Both the position numbers and the translations under genes were made by a program. This document shows, piece by piece, positions 6,817-15,100 of a DNA stretch of 27,982 nucleotides (its first letter is position 1; every line of letters begins with the position of its first letter). Below the pieces are notes generated by a model, which was not told the DNA's origin, did no database searches, and saw only the letters and a program-made list of their open reading frames with translations. The DNA comes from CAZEJK01 sp964512045 (lineage in GTDB: Bacteria > Acidobacteriota > Thermoanaerobaculia > Thermoanaerobaculales > Sulfomarinibacteraceae), in contig CAZEJK010000048.1 in assembly GCA_964512045.1 (NCBI GenBank), positions 1 to 27,982 of the forward strand, given 5' to 3'.

Positions 6817-7203
6817 ATGACGAAGCCTGCGCGCAACGAGCCGTGTCCGTGCGGAAGTGGGAAGAAGTACAAGAGCTGCTGCTTGACGGCCAAGGCCGCG
6901 GTGCCGCCACCTCGCCCGGGCCGTTACCGGTTCGAGCCGGGCAGCTACGGTGGTCCGGGGCACCAGTACTTCGCCTCGATCGGGTGCCTCAAGTGGGACG
7001 TGGAGCAGCAGACGGAGAGCTACCACTTCGTCCTGGTCAGGCCGAAAGGGGGCTTTCTGGAGGAGGCTCTGGCCTCACATGCTGCGAGTGCGGACCTTGA
7101 CCAGGCGTTCGGTCGTGGAGGTCGCGACGCAGAGGCCATCGCGAGCACGCTTCGCGAGCTGGGGTACGTGCTCGTTGACGATTTCCGGGTGATCGGCGAG
7201 TAG
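6817..7203 (+). CDS. SEC-C motif (zinc-binding) protein
   Basis: A 128-residue protein starting with a textbook SEC-C motif: NEPCPCGSGKKYKSCC (Cys10, Cys12, Cys21, Cys22), the zinc ligand set first known from the SecA C-terminus. The following 100 residues (HQYFASIGCLKWDVEQQTES, SYHFVLVRPKGGFLEEALA, LRELGYVLVDDFRVIG) form an alpha/beta region I do not recognise. Such stand-alone SEC-C proteins are widespread and mostly uncharacterised; the motif can bind SecB, ribosomes or nucleic acids in some families. The ATG at 6817 has AAGGA four bases before it; an in-frame extension upstream to 6670 lacks SEC-C-like character and overlaps no known domain. It ends two bases from the convergent PilZ gene, so no terminator fits between them. 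Confidence 0.8.
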   Translation: MTKPARNEPCPCGSGKKYKSCCLTAKAAVPPPRPGRYRFEPGSYGGPGHQYFASIGCLKWDVEQQTESYHFVLVRPKGGFLEEALASHAASADLDQAFGRGGRDAEAIASTLRELGYVLVDDFRVIGE

Positions 7204-7205
7204 CC

Positions 7206-7898
7206 TCAGGCGGTGGAGGCCCGGGTGTCCTCGTTGACCAGCTGCGCGATGAACTGCTCCAGCGTGGAGCGGGAGCGATCCGACAGGAGTGTGTACTCGA
7301 TACCCAGGCGGAAGCGCTGCTCGCCACTGCTGTGGAGGTACGGGTCGATGTGTACGATCCGTCCGTGGCCCGATAGCTCCGCGCTCTCGAGATGGACCTC
7401 GAACGGCACCACGTCATCCTTACGGGGTGCGCGATCGGTATCGACCAGCATCCCGGACAGACTGATCTTCTTGACCTCGAAGCCGGCCTGCTCGTCCTCG
7501 CTGATGGTGCCGTCGAGCTGCGCTACGAAGCGGCCATGCACCGCGTTACCGGTTTCGAACTCCCCAGACTGCTCGATCAGCTTCTGGAGCTTGAGCACGT
7601 CCCGGTCGAGAATGTCCTCGAACTGGATGCCCGCCCGAAACACCGGCACCACATCATCGTCGAAGCGCATCGTGCCCGTGAGGCCGCACCACATGACGCG
7701 CCCGTTGATATCGACCGTCTCGTTCTCGTGCCGGATGCGGAACGGATACGTTCTGCCGACGATCAGTGTGTTGCGCGTCTCGATGGCCATCCCTGCGAGG
7801 CTCAGGTTGCTGACCCCCACATCGATCCGAACGATGAAACAGCCCTCGATGTCGTTGACATCGTAACGGCGGTTTCGACGCCGAGTGGTTCGGTTCAT
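7206..7898 (-). CDS. tandem PilZ-domain protein (c-di-GMP receptor candidate)
   Basis: A 230-residue cytoplasmic protein made of two PilZ-like beta-barrels. The first (residues 1-105) has both halves of the c-di-GMP binding signature: an Arg-rich RRRNRRY near the N-terminus and NLSLAG (N-x-S-x-x-G). The second (about 115-230) keeps the fold (GRFVAQLDG, then KKISLSGMLVDTD) but has Lys where Asp/Asn is expected and no RxxxR, so it probably does not bind the ligand. PilZ proteins switch motility, exopolysaccharide or transcription in response to c-di-GMP. The ATG at 7898 is preferred; a TTG at 7910 is four codons upstream in frame, and the G-rich sequence before 7898 could be the ribosome site of either. 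The gene stands alone, with a plausible promoter about 95 bases upstream. Confidence 0.82.
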   Translation of the reverse strand: MNRTTRRRNRRYDVNDIEGCFIVRIDVGVSNLSLAGMAIETRNTLIVGRTYPFRIRHENETVDINGRVMWCGLTGTMRFDDDVVPVFRAGIQFEDILDRDVLKLQKLIEQSGEFETGNAVHGRFVAQLDGTISEDEQAGFEVKKISLSGMLVDTDRAPRKDDVVPFEVHLESAELSGHGRIVHIDPYLHSSGEQRFRLGIEYTLLSDRSRSTLEQFIAQLVNEDTRASTA

Positions 7899-7992
7899 CC
7901 TCACCCCCAAGTTCTCGGTCTCGATGCCAGTGATGCGGCTCCGCTGAGGCGAGGCCGGGGTTCGAGGTCATTCACAGTACAATGCTCTTTCC

Positions 7993-8021
7993 AACCTATG
8001 CGGTTGTGTCGCCGTCGTCAA
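7993..8021 (-). promoter_or_regulatory. putative sigma70-type promoter for the PilZ gene
   Basis: On the minus strand TTGACG (8016-8021) and TAGGTT (7993-7998) are separated by exactly 17 bases, in an unusually AT-rich intergenic stretch. The -35 box matches 5 of 6 bases; the -10 box keeps the initial TA and final T only. The leader would be about 90 bases. Confidence 0.35.
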
Positions 8022-8110
8022 CTCGAAATACAAGATCAACAAAACTTTAACGTTTTGGGGGTGTCCTGCATGGTACGCCAGTCGCGATCACCGTCGCCAA
8101 CGCTCCTGAC

Positions 8111-9703
8111 TCAGGACCCGCCGATGCTCGATCGGATCCGGACAAGACGTCCTCCTTCCGGAGCTGGCACAGGCTCGACTCGTGCGAAGTGCTGCTCGAG
8201 CAGCATTGCAAACTCGGGGCCTTCGGCCTCGAGGACCTCGGCGTCGAGGAACCCCCGGTAGAGGTCGGCCCCGGAGGCGAGGAAGTCGAAGGTCGTCACC
8301 GTGTAGCTGGTATCCCGCCGGAGCGGAGTGCCGTTGATGCTCACCGACACCACGCGCTGACCGATCGGCCGCTCGAGATCGTAGGTGACAGTCATCCCCG
8401 AGACCTGGAGGACGCCCCGCGCGAGGGTGAAGCTCTGCTCGAGAACCTCGAGGATCTGCGATCCCGTCATCCGGAGGGTGGTGACGACATCGGTGAACGG
8501 GAACGCGTCAAGGAGGTCCTCGCGAGTGATCTCGCCCTTCGGCAGATCCGCTCGGAGGCCTCCTGAGTGGACGAACGCGACGTCGGTACCACCGTGCGCG
8601 CGAAGGATATCGGCGAACAGGTTGCCGAGCTTCGACTCCTCGTTATACCGGCGGGTGAGGCGCTGGGCGGTGTGGCCGATCGCCTCGTCCACCTCCGGGA
8701 AGCGCGCGCGATAGGCGGCGAGCTTGGCGGCGATCACACCGTGGGGCTCGAGCTCGTCGCTTGCCACCACTGCGAGGTAGCCGTTGTGGGAGACGACGGT
8801 GTCGGCCTTTGTATCGACGGTCAGATCGAGCACGCCCAGGCGGGTGCCCTGACCGTACGTCTGACAAATGAGCGTGCCCGTCTCTGGATGGATCACCGGT
8901 GTTTCCTGCCCGGCGTCGGCATGGCCTCCGATGAGCACGTCGATCCCGTCGACGGCGCCCGCGAGCCGGATGTCGGCTTCGATGTCGCGCTGCACCGCCG
9001 GGTCCGCCTCGTCGTCAGTCTGCATCGGCGCTGTCTTGCCCTGGTGGGTCAAGAGAACGATCAGGTCGACGTCAGAACGGAGGCGTGCGACGGCGGATCG
9101 TGCCGCTGCCACGGGCTCTCGAACCTCAAGGCCTTTCAGGTGGGGCGGAAACAGAGCTGTGGCCGCATCCTGGCCGAAGATCCCGATCACGCCGAGACGC
9201 ACCCCGTCACGCTCGAGGACGGTGTACTGCTGGGTGAACGGGATATCGGTGCCTCGATAGAACAGATTGGCTGCGAGCACCGGGAACGGCGCCCTCTGCA
9301 TGGCGTCGCGCAGCACCCACCAGCCGTACTCGAACTCATGGTTGCCGATGCACATGGCGTCATAGTCCATGCTGATCATCAGCTCGAACGGCAGCTCGCC
9401 ACGGGTGAGCTTGGCCAGGGTTCCAGTGAAGATATCGCCGGCGTCGAGCAGAAACGTCAGCTCGCGCTCGGAGCGGTACTGCTCGATCAGGGTCGCCAGC
9501 TGGGCGATCCCGCCCACGTGCCCGAGGTCGTCACGCCAGAACGCCGGTATCGGATCGTAGGCGCTTTCGAAGTCGTTGGTGTAGAGCAGCGTGACCTGAC
9601 GCAGATGTTCCTGCTGTGGCTCAGATTGGGAGGTGACCTGGGCGGCACCAAAGGCAGCCCCCAGGGTGACGAAAGCAACGAGGAGACGTCGTGCAGAGAG
9701 CAT
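8111..9703 (-). CDS. secreted 5'-nucleotidase / 2',3'-cyclic phosphodiesterase family metallophosphoesterase
   Basis: A 530-residue UshA-like protein. Residues 1-25 are a signal peptide. Residues 35-330 form the calcineurin-like metallophosphoesterase domain: VTLLYTNDFESAY, LDAGDIFTG (Asp90), GNHEFEYG (Asn121, His122), LLTHQGK (His220) and IGGHADAG (His261). Residues about 340-525 form the 5'-nucleotidase C-terminal domain (SKLGNLFADILR, FVHSGGLRADL, YTVTTFDFLASGADLY). The family hydrolyses nucleotides, cyclic nucleotides or UDP-sugars in the periplasm. Oddly, the usual NDxH has become NDFE (Asp44, Glu46) and the second residue after GGH, usually His or Gln, is Asp263. So two metal-ligand positions have changed to acids while all others remain. 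Length and domain order are normal. No strong ribosome site precedes the ATG. Confidence 0.88.
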   Translation of the reverse strand: MLSARRLLVAFVTLGAAFGAAQVTSQSEPQQEHLRQVTLLYTNDFESAYDPIPAFWRDDLGHVGGIAQLATLIEQYRSERELTFLLDAGDIFTGTLAKLTRGELPFELMISMDYDAMCIGNHEFEYGWWVLRDAMQRAPFPVLAANLFYRGTDIPFTQQYTVLERDGVRLGVIGIFGQDAATALFPPHLKGLEVREPVAAARSAVARLRSDVDLIVLLTHQGKTAPMQTDDEADPAVQRDIEADIRLAGAVDGIDVLIGGHADAGQETPVIHPETGTLICQTYGQGTRLGVLDLTVDTKADTVVSHNGYLAVVASDELEPHGVIAAKLAAYRARFPEVDEAIGHTAQRLTRRYNEESKLGNLFADILRAHGGTDVAFVHSGGLRADLPKGEITREDLLDAFPFTDVVTTLRMTGSQILEVLEQSFTLARGVLQVSGMTVTYDLERPIGQRVVSVSINGTPLRRDTSYTVTTFDFLASGADLYRGFLDAEVLEAEGPEFAMLLEQHFARVEPVPAPEGGRLVRIRSSIGGS

Positions 9704-9708
9704 TCTGT

Positions 9709-9714
9709 ATTCTA
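9709..9714 (-). promoter_or_regulatory. possible -10 element just upstream of the phosphoesterase start
   Basis: Minus-strand TAGAAT (5 of 6 matches to TATAAT) lies five bases before the ATG at 9703. If used, transcription would begin at or next to the ATG, giving a leaderless mRNA, consistent with the lack of a ribosome site. No convincing -35 box is seen. Confidence 0.25.
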
Positions 9715-9746
9715 CCGTCGGCGCTCGGGTTGTTCGTCATGGTCCG

Positions 9747-9777
9747 TCCCAGCCGGCCCTGGGAGCCTGGAGCCAGG
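9747..9777. repeat. two adjacent hairpins (REP-like)
   Basis: TCCCAG (9747-9752) pairs with CTGGGA (9759-9764) over a CCGGCC loop. One base later CCTGG (9766-9770) pairs with CCAGG (9773-9777). GGAGCCTGG at 9762-9770 also occurs, reversed, in the hairpin at 1170-1193. Confidence 0.45.
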
Positions 9778-9827
9778 ACTATCGGGTTGACTGGGACGCT
9801 CACTGGCTGCTGGTCCAACGACATCCA

Positions 9828-9878
9828 CCACCGAACCCCAAGCGCCGACCACCGAACCCCAAGCGCCGACCACCGAAC
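9828..9878. repeat. 21-bp tandem repeat, about 2.4 copies
   Basis: CCACCGAACCCCAAGCGCC plus GA occupies 9828-9848, repeats without change at 9849-9869, and starts again at 9870 before diverging after CCACCGAAC. A 21-base unit keeps any reading frame, but neither strand's translation resembles a known protein. Confidence 0.8.
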
Positions 9879-10148
9879 AACGAAGCCCACGAAACCCCAT
9901 CGATCCGTACGCACCATCGTAGTTGCACGGCCATCATCCGGGACGGGCTTCCGGGGCACGGTCCGGGTCCGTTGACCGGGAACGGATGGCCGCGGGTGCT
10001 CCCACGGGATCTCTCCGCTCGCCAGGTGCTCAGGAGCATCAACGAAGCCGTGCACTGACGACAGTCATGGAGCTCATGGGAGCTCGGTCGAGATGACGTG
10101 GTGGGCGGTGGGTGGGGTTCTTCTGTCCTCAGATCACAAGCCACTCAA

Positions 10149-10190
10149 CGAAGCCACCCGGCTTCGCTTCCCCCAGCCGCGTGGGCGGCT
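10149..10190. repeat. two tandem GC-rich hairpins upstream of a secreted-protein gene
   Basis: CGAAGCC (10149-10155) pairs perfectly with GGCTTCG (10160-10166) over ACCC. AGCCGC (10175-10180) pairs with GCGGCT (10185-10190) over GTGG. No T-tract follows, so they are not ordinary terminators. TAGAAT at 10198-10203 lies just downstream and could be a -10 box. Confidence 0.45.
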
Positions 10191-10276
10191 ACGGGTGTAG
10201 AATGCCACAAGGAACTGCAGGACAACCAGGGACATCGGCTGCCGTAGGGTGTAACCGGAGGGAAAGGAGTCGGATC

Positions 10277-11131
10277 ATGGTGACGACACGGAGTCTTATC
10301 GTCGCTGGAGCTTTCATAGTGCTGGGGCTCGCAGCCTCGATCTGCGTGGCGGGGGAGCCTGCGGTCGAGCCGTCGGTCACCGGCGTGTTGGAGGCCAACG
10401 GCGAGACGGTGGAGCTGCCGTATGTCTACGTCTGGGCAGAGGAGGAGGGCTTCTTCGAGCCGGACGATCCCACGTGGACAGTACTGTTCGTGGACCAGCC
10501 GATCGAGGAGCGTGAGCTGGGGGGGATGCTCTGGGACGTGGCCTACGTGGAGCTGAAGATCACCAAGACGGCGGAGTTCGCTGATGCGCCAGAGCTGACG
10601 GTGTACGGCCAGAACATCCGGTTCAGTGCGGACACGCCGGGAAACATCTCCGGCGGCTCGTACCCTGAGCTGGAGGTCACGACGTTCGGCCCCGATCATT
10701 TCGAGGGCCGGGTGTACCACGCCGAGCCGCAGGAGTTCTTCGATGATGTGTTCCGTTACGACTTCGCATTCAGTGCGCCGTTGTCCGACCCGAACCGGCC
10801 GATCGGCGACCCGCTGCCGGCAGGGGGAGGCGAGCCCGGCGCGGCGTACATGGCGCTGGTCGAGGCGATCCACGCCGGCGATCTCGAGCGGCTGAAGGCG
10901 CTGGCGCCGTCTGACCAGGCGGAGATGTTCGACGAGGAGGATGCCGCAGAGATGCTCGAGATGATCCAGATGATGACGCCGAAGGACATCGAGATCGTCA
11001 GCGGTTCCAGCGACGGCTCGCTTGCCATCTTGAAGGTGAGCGGAACGATGGATGGTCAGCCTGCTTCGGGGACGATCACCCTCGAACGGCAGGACGACCG
11101 GTGGGTTCCGACCAACTCACAGTGGCAGTAG
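10277..11131 (+). CDS. secreted protein with C-terminal lumazine-binding/NTF2-like (DUF4878-type) domain
   Basis: A 284-residue exported protein. Residues 1-25 are a Sec signal peptide (SLIVAGAFIVLGLAASICVA, cleavage near CVA-GEP). The cysteine before the cleavage site is not in a good lipobox, so it is probably a soluble periplasmic or secreted protein. Residues about 30-180 are an acidic beta-rich domain of unknown function (VELPYVYVWAEEEGFFEPDD, then SYPELEVTTFGPDHFEGRVY). Residues about 195-284 look like a small cone-shaped DUF4878/NTF2-like domain (YMALVEAIHAGDLERLKALA, KDIEIVSGSSDGSLAILKV, GTITLERQDDRWVPTNSQW). I know no function for this pairing. AAAGGAG seven bases before 10277 fixes the start; an upstream in-frame ATG at 10112 would run through the hairpins and is unlikely. 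Confidence 0.72.
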   Translation: MVTTRSLIVAGAFIVLGLAASICVAGEPAVEPSVTGVLEANGETVELPYVYVWAEEEGFFEPDDPTWTVLFVDQPIEERELGGMLWDVAYVELKITKTAEFADAPELTVYGQNIRFSADTPGNISGGSYPELEVTTFGPDHFEGRVYHAEPQEFFDDVFRYDFAFSAPLSDPNRPIGDPLPAGGGEPGAAYMALVEAIHAGDLERLKALAPSDQAEMFDEEDAAEMLEMIQMMTPKDIEIVSGSSDGSLAILKVSGTMDGQPASGTITLERQDDRWVPTNSQWQ

Positions 11132-11243
11132 GTCGAGCCTCGAGCGCGAGTTGGCCCGGCGGTGACGAGCGTGCTGGAGAGGCGCTGGAGGTGACCTGGA
11201 ACACTGTGCTCGGCCGTGCCAAGAGTACGATACCAAGGGATTC

Positions 11244-12014
11244 ATGAGACAGGTGGCCGTTTGCGTCGTGATGCTCCTGGTTGCTGTGCCGTTGACGGCA
11301 ACGGTGTCCGAGCCCGTGTTCGTGCGGCATCTGACCGGGCAGACGAGCTGGTTTGCCGGCCCGATCGTCTACGACCTGGAAGGTGACGGCAGCAACGAGC
11401 TGATCGCGGCCTACTACGACGTATACGTGTTCTCGAGCTCTCTTGAGCTTCTGGACCGGGCGCAGGACGGGAGTGGTCGCGTCTACGCGCCGCATGTCGT
11501 GGCCGACCTCGAGAATGACGGAACCACCGAGGTGGTGGCGGGCCGTGGCCACGAGGTGTTTGCCTGGGAGTGGACCGGGTCGGAGCTGGTGGTCAAGACG
11601 GGCTGGCCGTTCGACACGACGACCGCAGGCTCGTCGCCCGAGGTGCGCGGGATGGCCGCGGGCGATCTTGACGGCGACGGGGAGCTGGAGATCTTCGTGC
11701 AGACGTTCGATCACGCGATGGACGTGTTCACGGTGCCGGGATCGGACACGAGCGGTTTGGCGTGGCCAACGGCGCGTGGCGGACCGCTGCGTTCTGGTGC
11801 GGTGCACTGGACCGGCTGTCTCCCCGGCGATGCGGATGGGTCGATCTCGGTCGGGGCAGCGGACGTCTCGGCTGTGCTGAGGACGCTCTTCGAGGGCGAG
11901 GTGTGCGCCTGCCCGGACACGGACTGCGATGGTGAGGTGACGTCCGGCGACGTCGCTGGCGTCGTGGTCGAGTGGTTCGATCGCGGTGGCGGGCCATGCT
12001 CGGTGTCACGTTGA
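11244..12014 (+). CDS. secreted FG-GAP/VCBS-like protein with C-terminal dockerin-like domain
   Basis: A 256-residue exported protein. Residues 1-20 are a signal peptide (MRQVAVCVVMLLVAVPLTA). Residues about 40-165 carry beta-propeller FG-GAP/VCBS-type repeats with calcium-loop-like sequences (VYDLEGDGSNELIAAYYD, VADLENDGTTEVVAGRG, AGDLDGDGELEIFVQTF). Residues about 190-250 are a dockerin-like repeat pair (PGDADGSISVGAADVSAVLR, DTDCDGEVTSGDVAGVVVEW) with several Cys. It is the second dockerin-tailed protein in the window. A propeller normally needs about seven repeats and such proteins are often 450-600 residues, so this one looks internally shortened, perhaps by deletion between repeats near GDLDGDGE/LEIFV; the frame is intact. 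AAGGGA sits four bases before the ATG. The ligand is unknown; cell-surface binding is plausible. Confidence 0.75.
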   Translation: MRQVAVCVVMLLVAVPLTATVSEPVFVRHLTGQTSWFAGPIVYDLEGDGSNELIAAYYDVYVFSSSLELLDRAQDGSGRVYAPHVVADLENDGTTEVVAGRGHEVFAWEWTGSELVVKTGWPFDTTTAGSSPEVRGMAAGDLDGDGELEIFVQTFDHAMDVFTVPGSDTSGLAWPTARGGPLRSGAVHWTGCLPGDADGSISVGAADVSAVLRTLFEGEVCACPDTDCDGEVTSGDVAGVVVEWFDRGGGPCSVSR

Positions 12015-12118
12015 CAGCTATCTGAACCGGAGGTCCACGGAACACTGCCGGAGCCGCGTGACGTTGACAGCAGTGGAGGGTCGTCTGGCGACGCTCTCTC
12101 AAGAAGGGAACCGCTCTG

Positions 12119-15100
12119 ATGCTGCCAATCACGTTTGACCGTCATGTGCTCCATAGCCTTCCCGCGCTGGATGACGCGGCGGCCGCACGTGTGATCCATT
12201 TACTGCACACAATCGCGGTTCGACGGGTGGTACCGCATCTTGCGGCGAGAGAGGACTCCGATGCGATGCTGTTGGCGCGAGCCGCCGACAGGACTGCGAT
12301 TGCGCGCCTCGAGGATGCGGAGGGGAGGCTGGACCTCGTGTCCTTGCTGACGTCGGAGAAGGGTCGTTGGGCGATCCAGATTCACGAACGGATCTTCGAC
12401 TACTTCGCCTTCGCGTTTCCGGGTGGCGAGAGGGCGCCGGAGCAGCTGACCGCCGAGGCGCGGCGAGCGTTCGCTCTCGCCGAGTTCATCTTGCGCCACC
12501 AGTTTCATCACATCACGTTCCCGGACCACAGCGAGGAGGATGTCATCGTCGCGGATCTGGCGTTCGTGCGCGCGGCGCGACAGCGCGACGAGGCCTTCGC
12601 CACCAGCTTGCTCGAAGCGTTGACGGACGAGACGATCGGTCTGCGGGCGAGTGGCTACCTGGAGCTGTTGGAGCGCGACGGTGAGGTTGCAGACGAAGAA
12701 GACTACAGCGCAACGCGAGCTCGTATCGGCGAGCTCTTGGGGGAGCATGTGTGCTTCCTGTGCGATGCGCCTGCGCCGCTGCTGCAACGGGTGTTCACAG
12801 CCCAGGGCCCGGAGGAGCGACGCGAGCTGGTGATGGCGTGCCTTGAGCAAGGCGGGAACCCCGATCTGCCGGTGACGCGCCGCTCGGAGCACTACCGTGG
12901 GGCTCTGGCACTGCTGGACGCGCAGCGTGCCGAAGACGAGGACGGCCTGCGGAGACTGCTCGGGTTTCTGCGGGAGCGCGGTGCGGATGGAGCTGTTCTT
13001 CAAGAGATGGAGCTTGCCTCGGATGAGGATCCGTTGTCGGCGGAGCCTGCATGGCACCGGTTCGTGCACGCACTGCGAACCCAGGTGGCGCAGGTCGGTG
13101 TAACCGGCGACACGGTAGCCAGACGGCGGCATGATGGAACCGCTGCGCACTCCTCGTCGACGGGCGAGGCGACACTGGAAGGACCGGTCCTGACCGGTGA
13201 GACGCCCCGCCTGACGCTGAAGGAGCGGATCGAGCGGGCGCGCAAGGACCCGCGAGTGCCGGAGGCGGTGCTCGGTACGATCGACGCGAATCAGAGCAAT
13301 CTTGAAGGCCACTCGAAAGCCAAGTACACGGAGTTCATCGAGACCCTCCTCGCGGTGCCGTGGGGTCGTCTGAACCGGCTCGAGGTCGGACCGCGCGAGT
13401 TCTCGCTCGGTCTGGAGCACTCACACTTCGGCCTTGAACGTGCCAAGGAGCTAGTGGGCGACTTCTTCGCCAACTTGCTCTGGCGGTACCGCGACTTCGA
13501 TCCGCAGGAGAGCTCGGACTGGCACCGGACCGGCAGTGCATTCCTGTTCGTGGGGCCTCCAGGGGTTGGCAAGACCTCGCTGGCGATCTCGATAGCGAAG
13601 ACCTTGGGCATTCCCTACCACAAGGTCTCGCTGGGCGGTATGCGCGATGAGTCGGCCCTCCGCGGTCACGGGTTCACGTACGAGGGCTCCAAACCCGGCG
13701 CGATCGTCCAGGGTCTGATCAAGATGGACACCATGAACGGCATGTTCATCCTCGACGAGGCGGACAAGACCGAGCCGTTCGCCATCGCGACACTGCTCGA
13801 GATTCTCGATCCGGAGCAAAATCACCTGTTCCACGACAAGTTCACCATGTCCACGGTTGACATCGATCTCTCCAACTGCCACTTCATCCTGACGGCGAAC
13901 ACGTTGGAGACGGTGCCGGCCCCCGTCCTCGATCGCTGCCAGGTTGTGGAGCTGGGTCGTTACAGCGTGGAGGAGAAGGTCATCATCGCCCGTCGGCATC
14001 TGCTGCCGAGGCTCCGCGCGAAGCACGAGATCCCGGAGTCTCAGGTTGTGTTCGAGCCAGGATTCGAAGATGAGCATCTCCGCATGATCGTCCGTGCCTA
14101 CACCCTCGAGGCGGGCGTGCGCCAGCTCGAGCTGGTGCTGCGGACACTGCTGCTGCGCGTTCAGCGTCGCAAGGTGTTCGAGGCCGGTGAGGACCGGGTG
14201 GTCCTCGACCACAATCTGATCTGCGACATGCTCGACACGCCGGTACCGCCGAGGACCGTGCAGCCGGAGGACCTGATCGGTGAGGTGGCCGCCCTCGGCG
14301 TCAACCCGGAGCTGGGGATCGGCTCGCTGCTCCCAGTCCAGGTGACGCCGATCCCGGGACCCGGGGCCGACGGAGGCGGTACTGTCAGCGTCCTCCACGC
14401 CACCGGCAACCTCGAGAAGGTGATGGACGAGAGCCGGAAGGTGGCCACGACCGCGATCCTGCACAACGCGGACCGTCTCGGAGTGGATCCGGATCGGTTG
14501 AAGACCCCGTTTCACCTGCACGTCATGGGCTCGTCCTCGAAGAAGGACGGACCTTCTGCGGGCATTGCGATAGCACTTGCGCTGACATCGCAGCTCACGG
14601 GTCAGCCGGTCCGGCGGGATGTGGCAGCCACCGGCGAGATCGGAACCCGTGGCCGCATCACCGGTGTCGGCGGGCTCGATGTGAAGCTGGAGACCGCGGT
14701 GCATGCCGGCTGCAAGACCCTCGTGATCCCTCGCGAGAACCTGGTGGGGCCCGCCGGCATCGCCGGCCTTCCCGAGGCGCTCAAGCGCGAGCTGCAGGTG
14801 CTGGACTTCGCCGAGTGGCGGGAGAACCGTCGGTCGATGGACTATGAGCACCAGCTGTTGCGGGTTGTGGCTGTTGGCCACCTGACGGAGGCGTGGGAGG
14901 TGGCGCGTCTCGACACCGCGGCGTTGGACGAGGTCGAGCAGCGAGTGGTGGAGCACGCTGAGCAGTTTGCTCAGCACGCGATCTCGGACCGGCCGTGCCC
15001 GCCGAATGTCGTGGTCAAGGACGACGGTGAGCTTGCCGGGTTCGGCTCCCCGGCGCTGTGCGCCGGCTGCCCTGGCTGCCATCTGCTGGTACCGTCGGGA

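Larger units (their letters stand above)
9704..10276. other. 573-base intergenic stretch with hairpins and tandem repeats, no credible gene
   Basis: Both strands have open frames here, but they are Arg/Pro-rich and dominated by repeats, so I reject them as genes. The stretch holds hairpins at 9747-9764, 9766-9777, 10149-10166 and 10175-10190, a 21-base tandem repeat at 9828-9878, and the word CAACGAAGCC three times (9878, 10040, 10146). It must also carry promoters for the divergent phosphoesterase and the secreted protein at 10277. Confidence 0.6.

Noticed and set aside
8567..9790. 407-codon plus-strand frame opposite the phosphoesterase
   Set aside because: It is antisense to all conserved metallophosphoesterase motifs and has no recognisable family.
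9633..10058. 141-codon plus-strand frame through the tandem repeat
   Set aside because: Its PNPKRRPPNPKRRPPN segment is just the 21-base repeat translated; no start with a ribosome site and no protein likeness.
12008..12071. ACGTTGACAGC repeated at 12008-12018 and 12061-12071, each with a perfect TTGACA
   Set aside because: The first overlaps a stop codon and neither has a -10 box at 16-18 bases; probably chance, though it lies upstream of the Lon gene.
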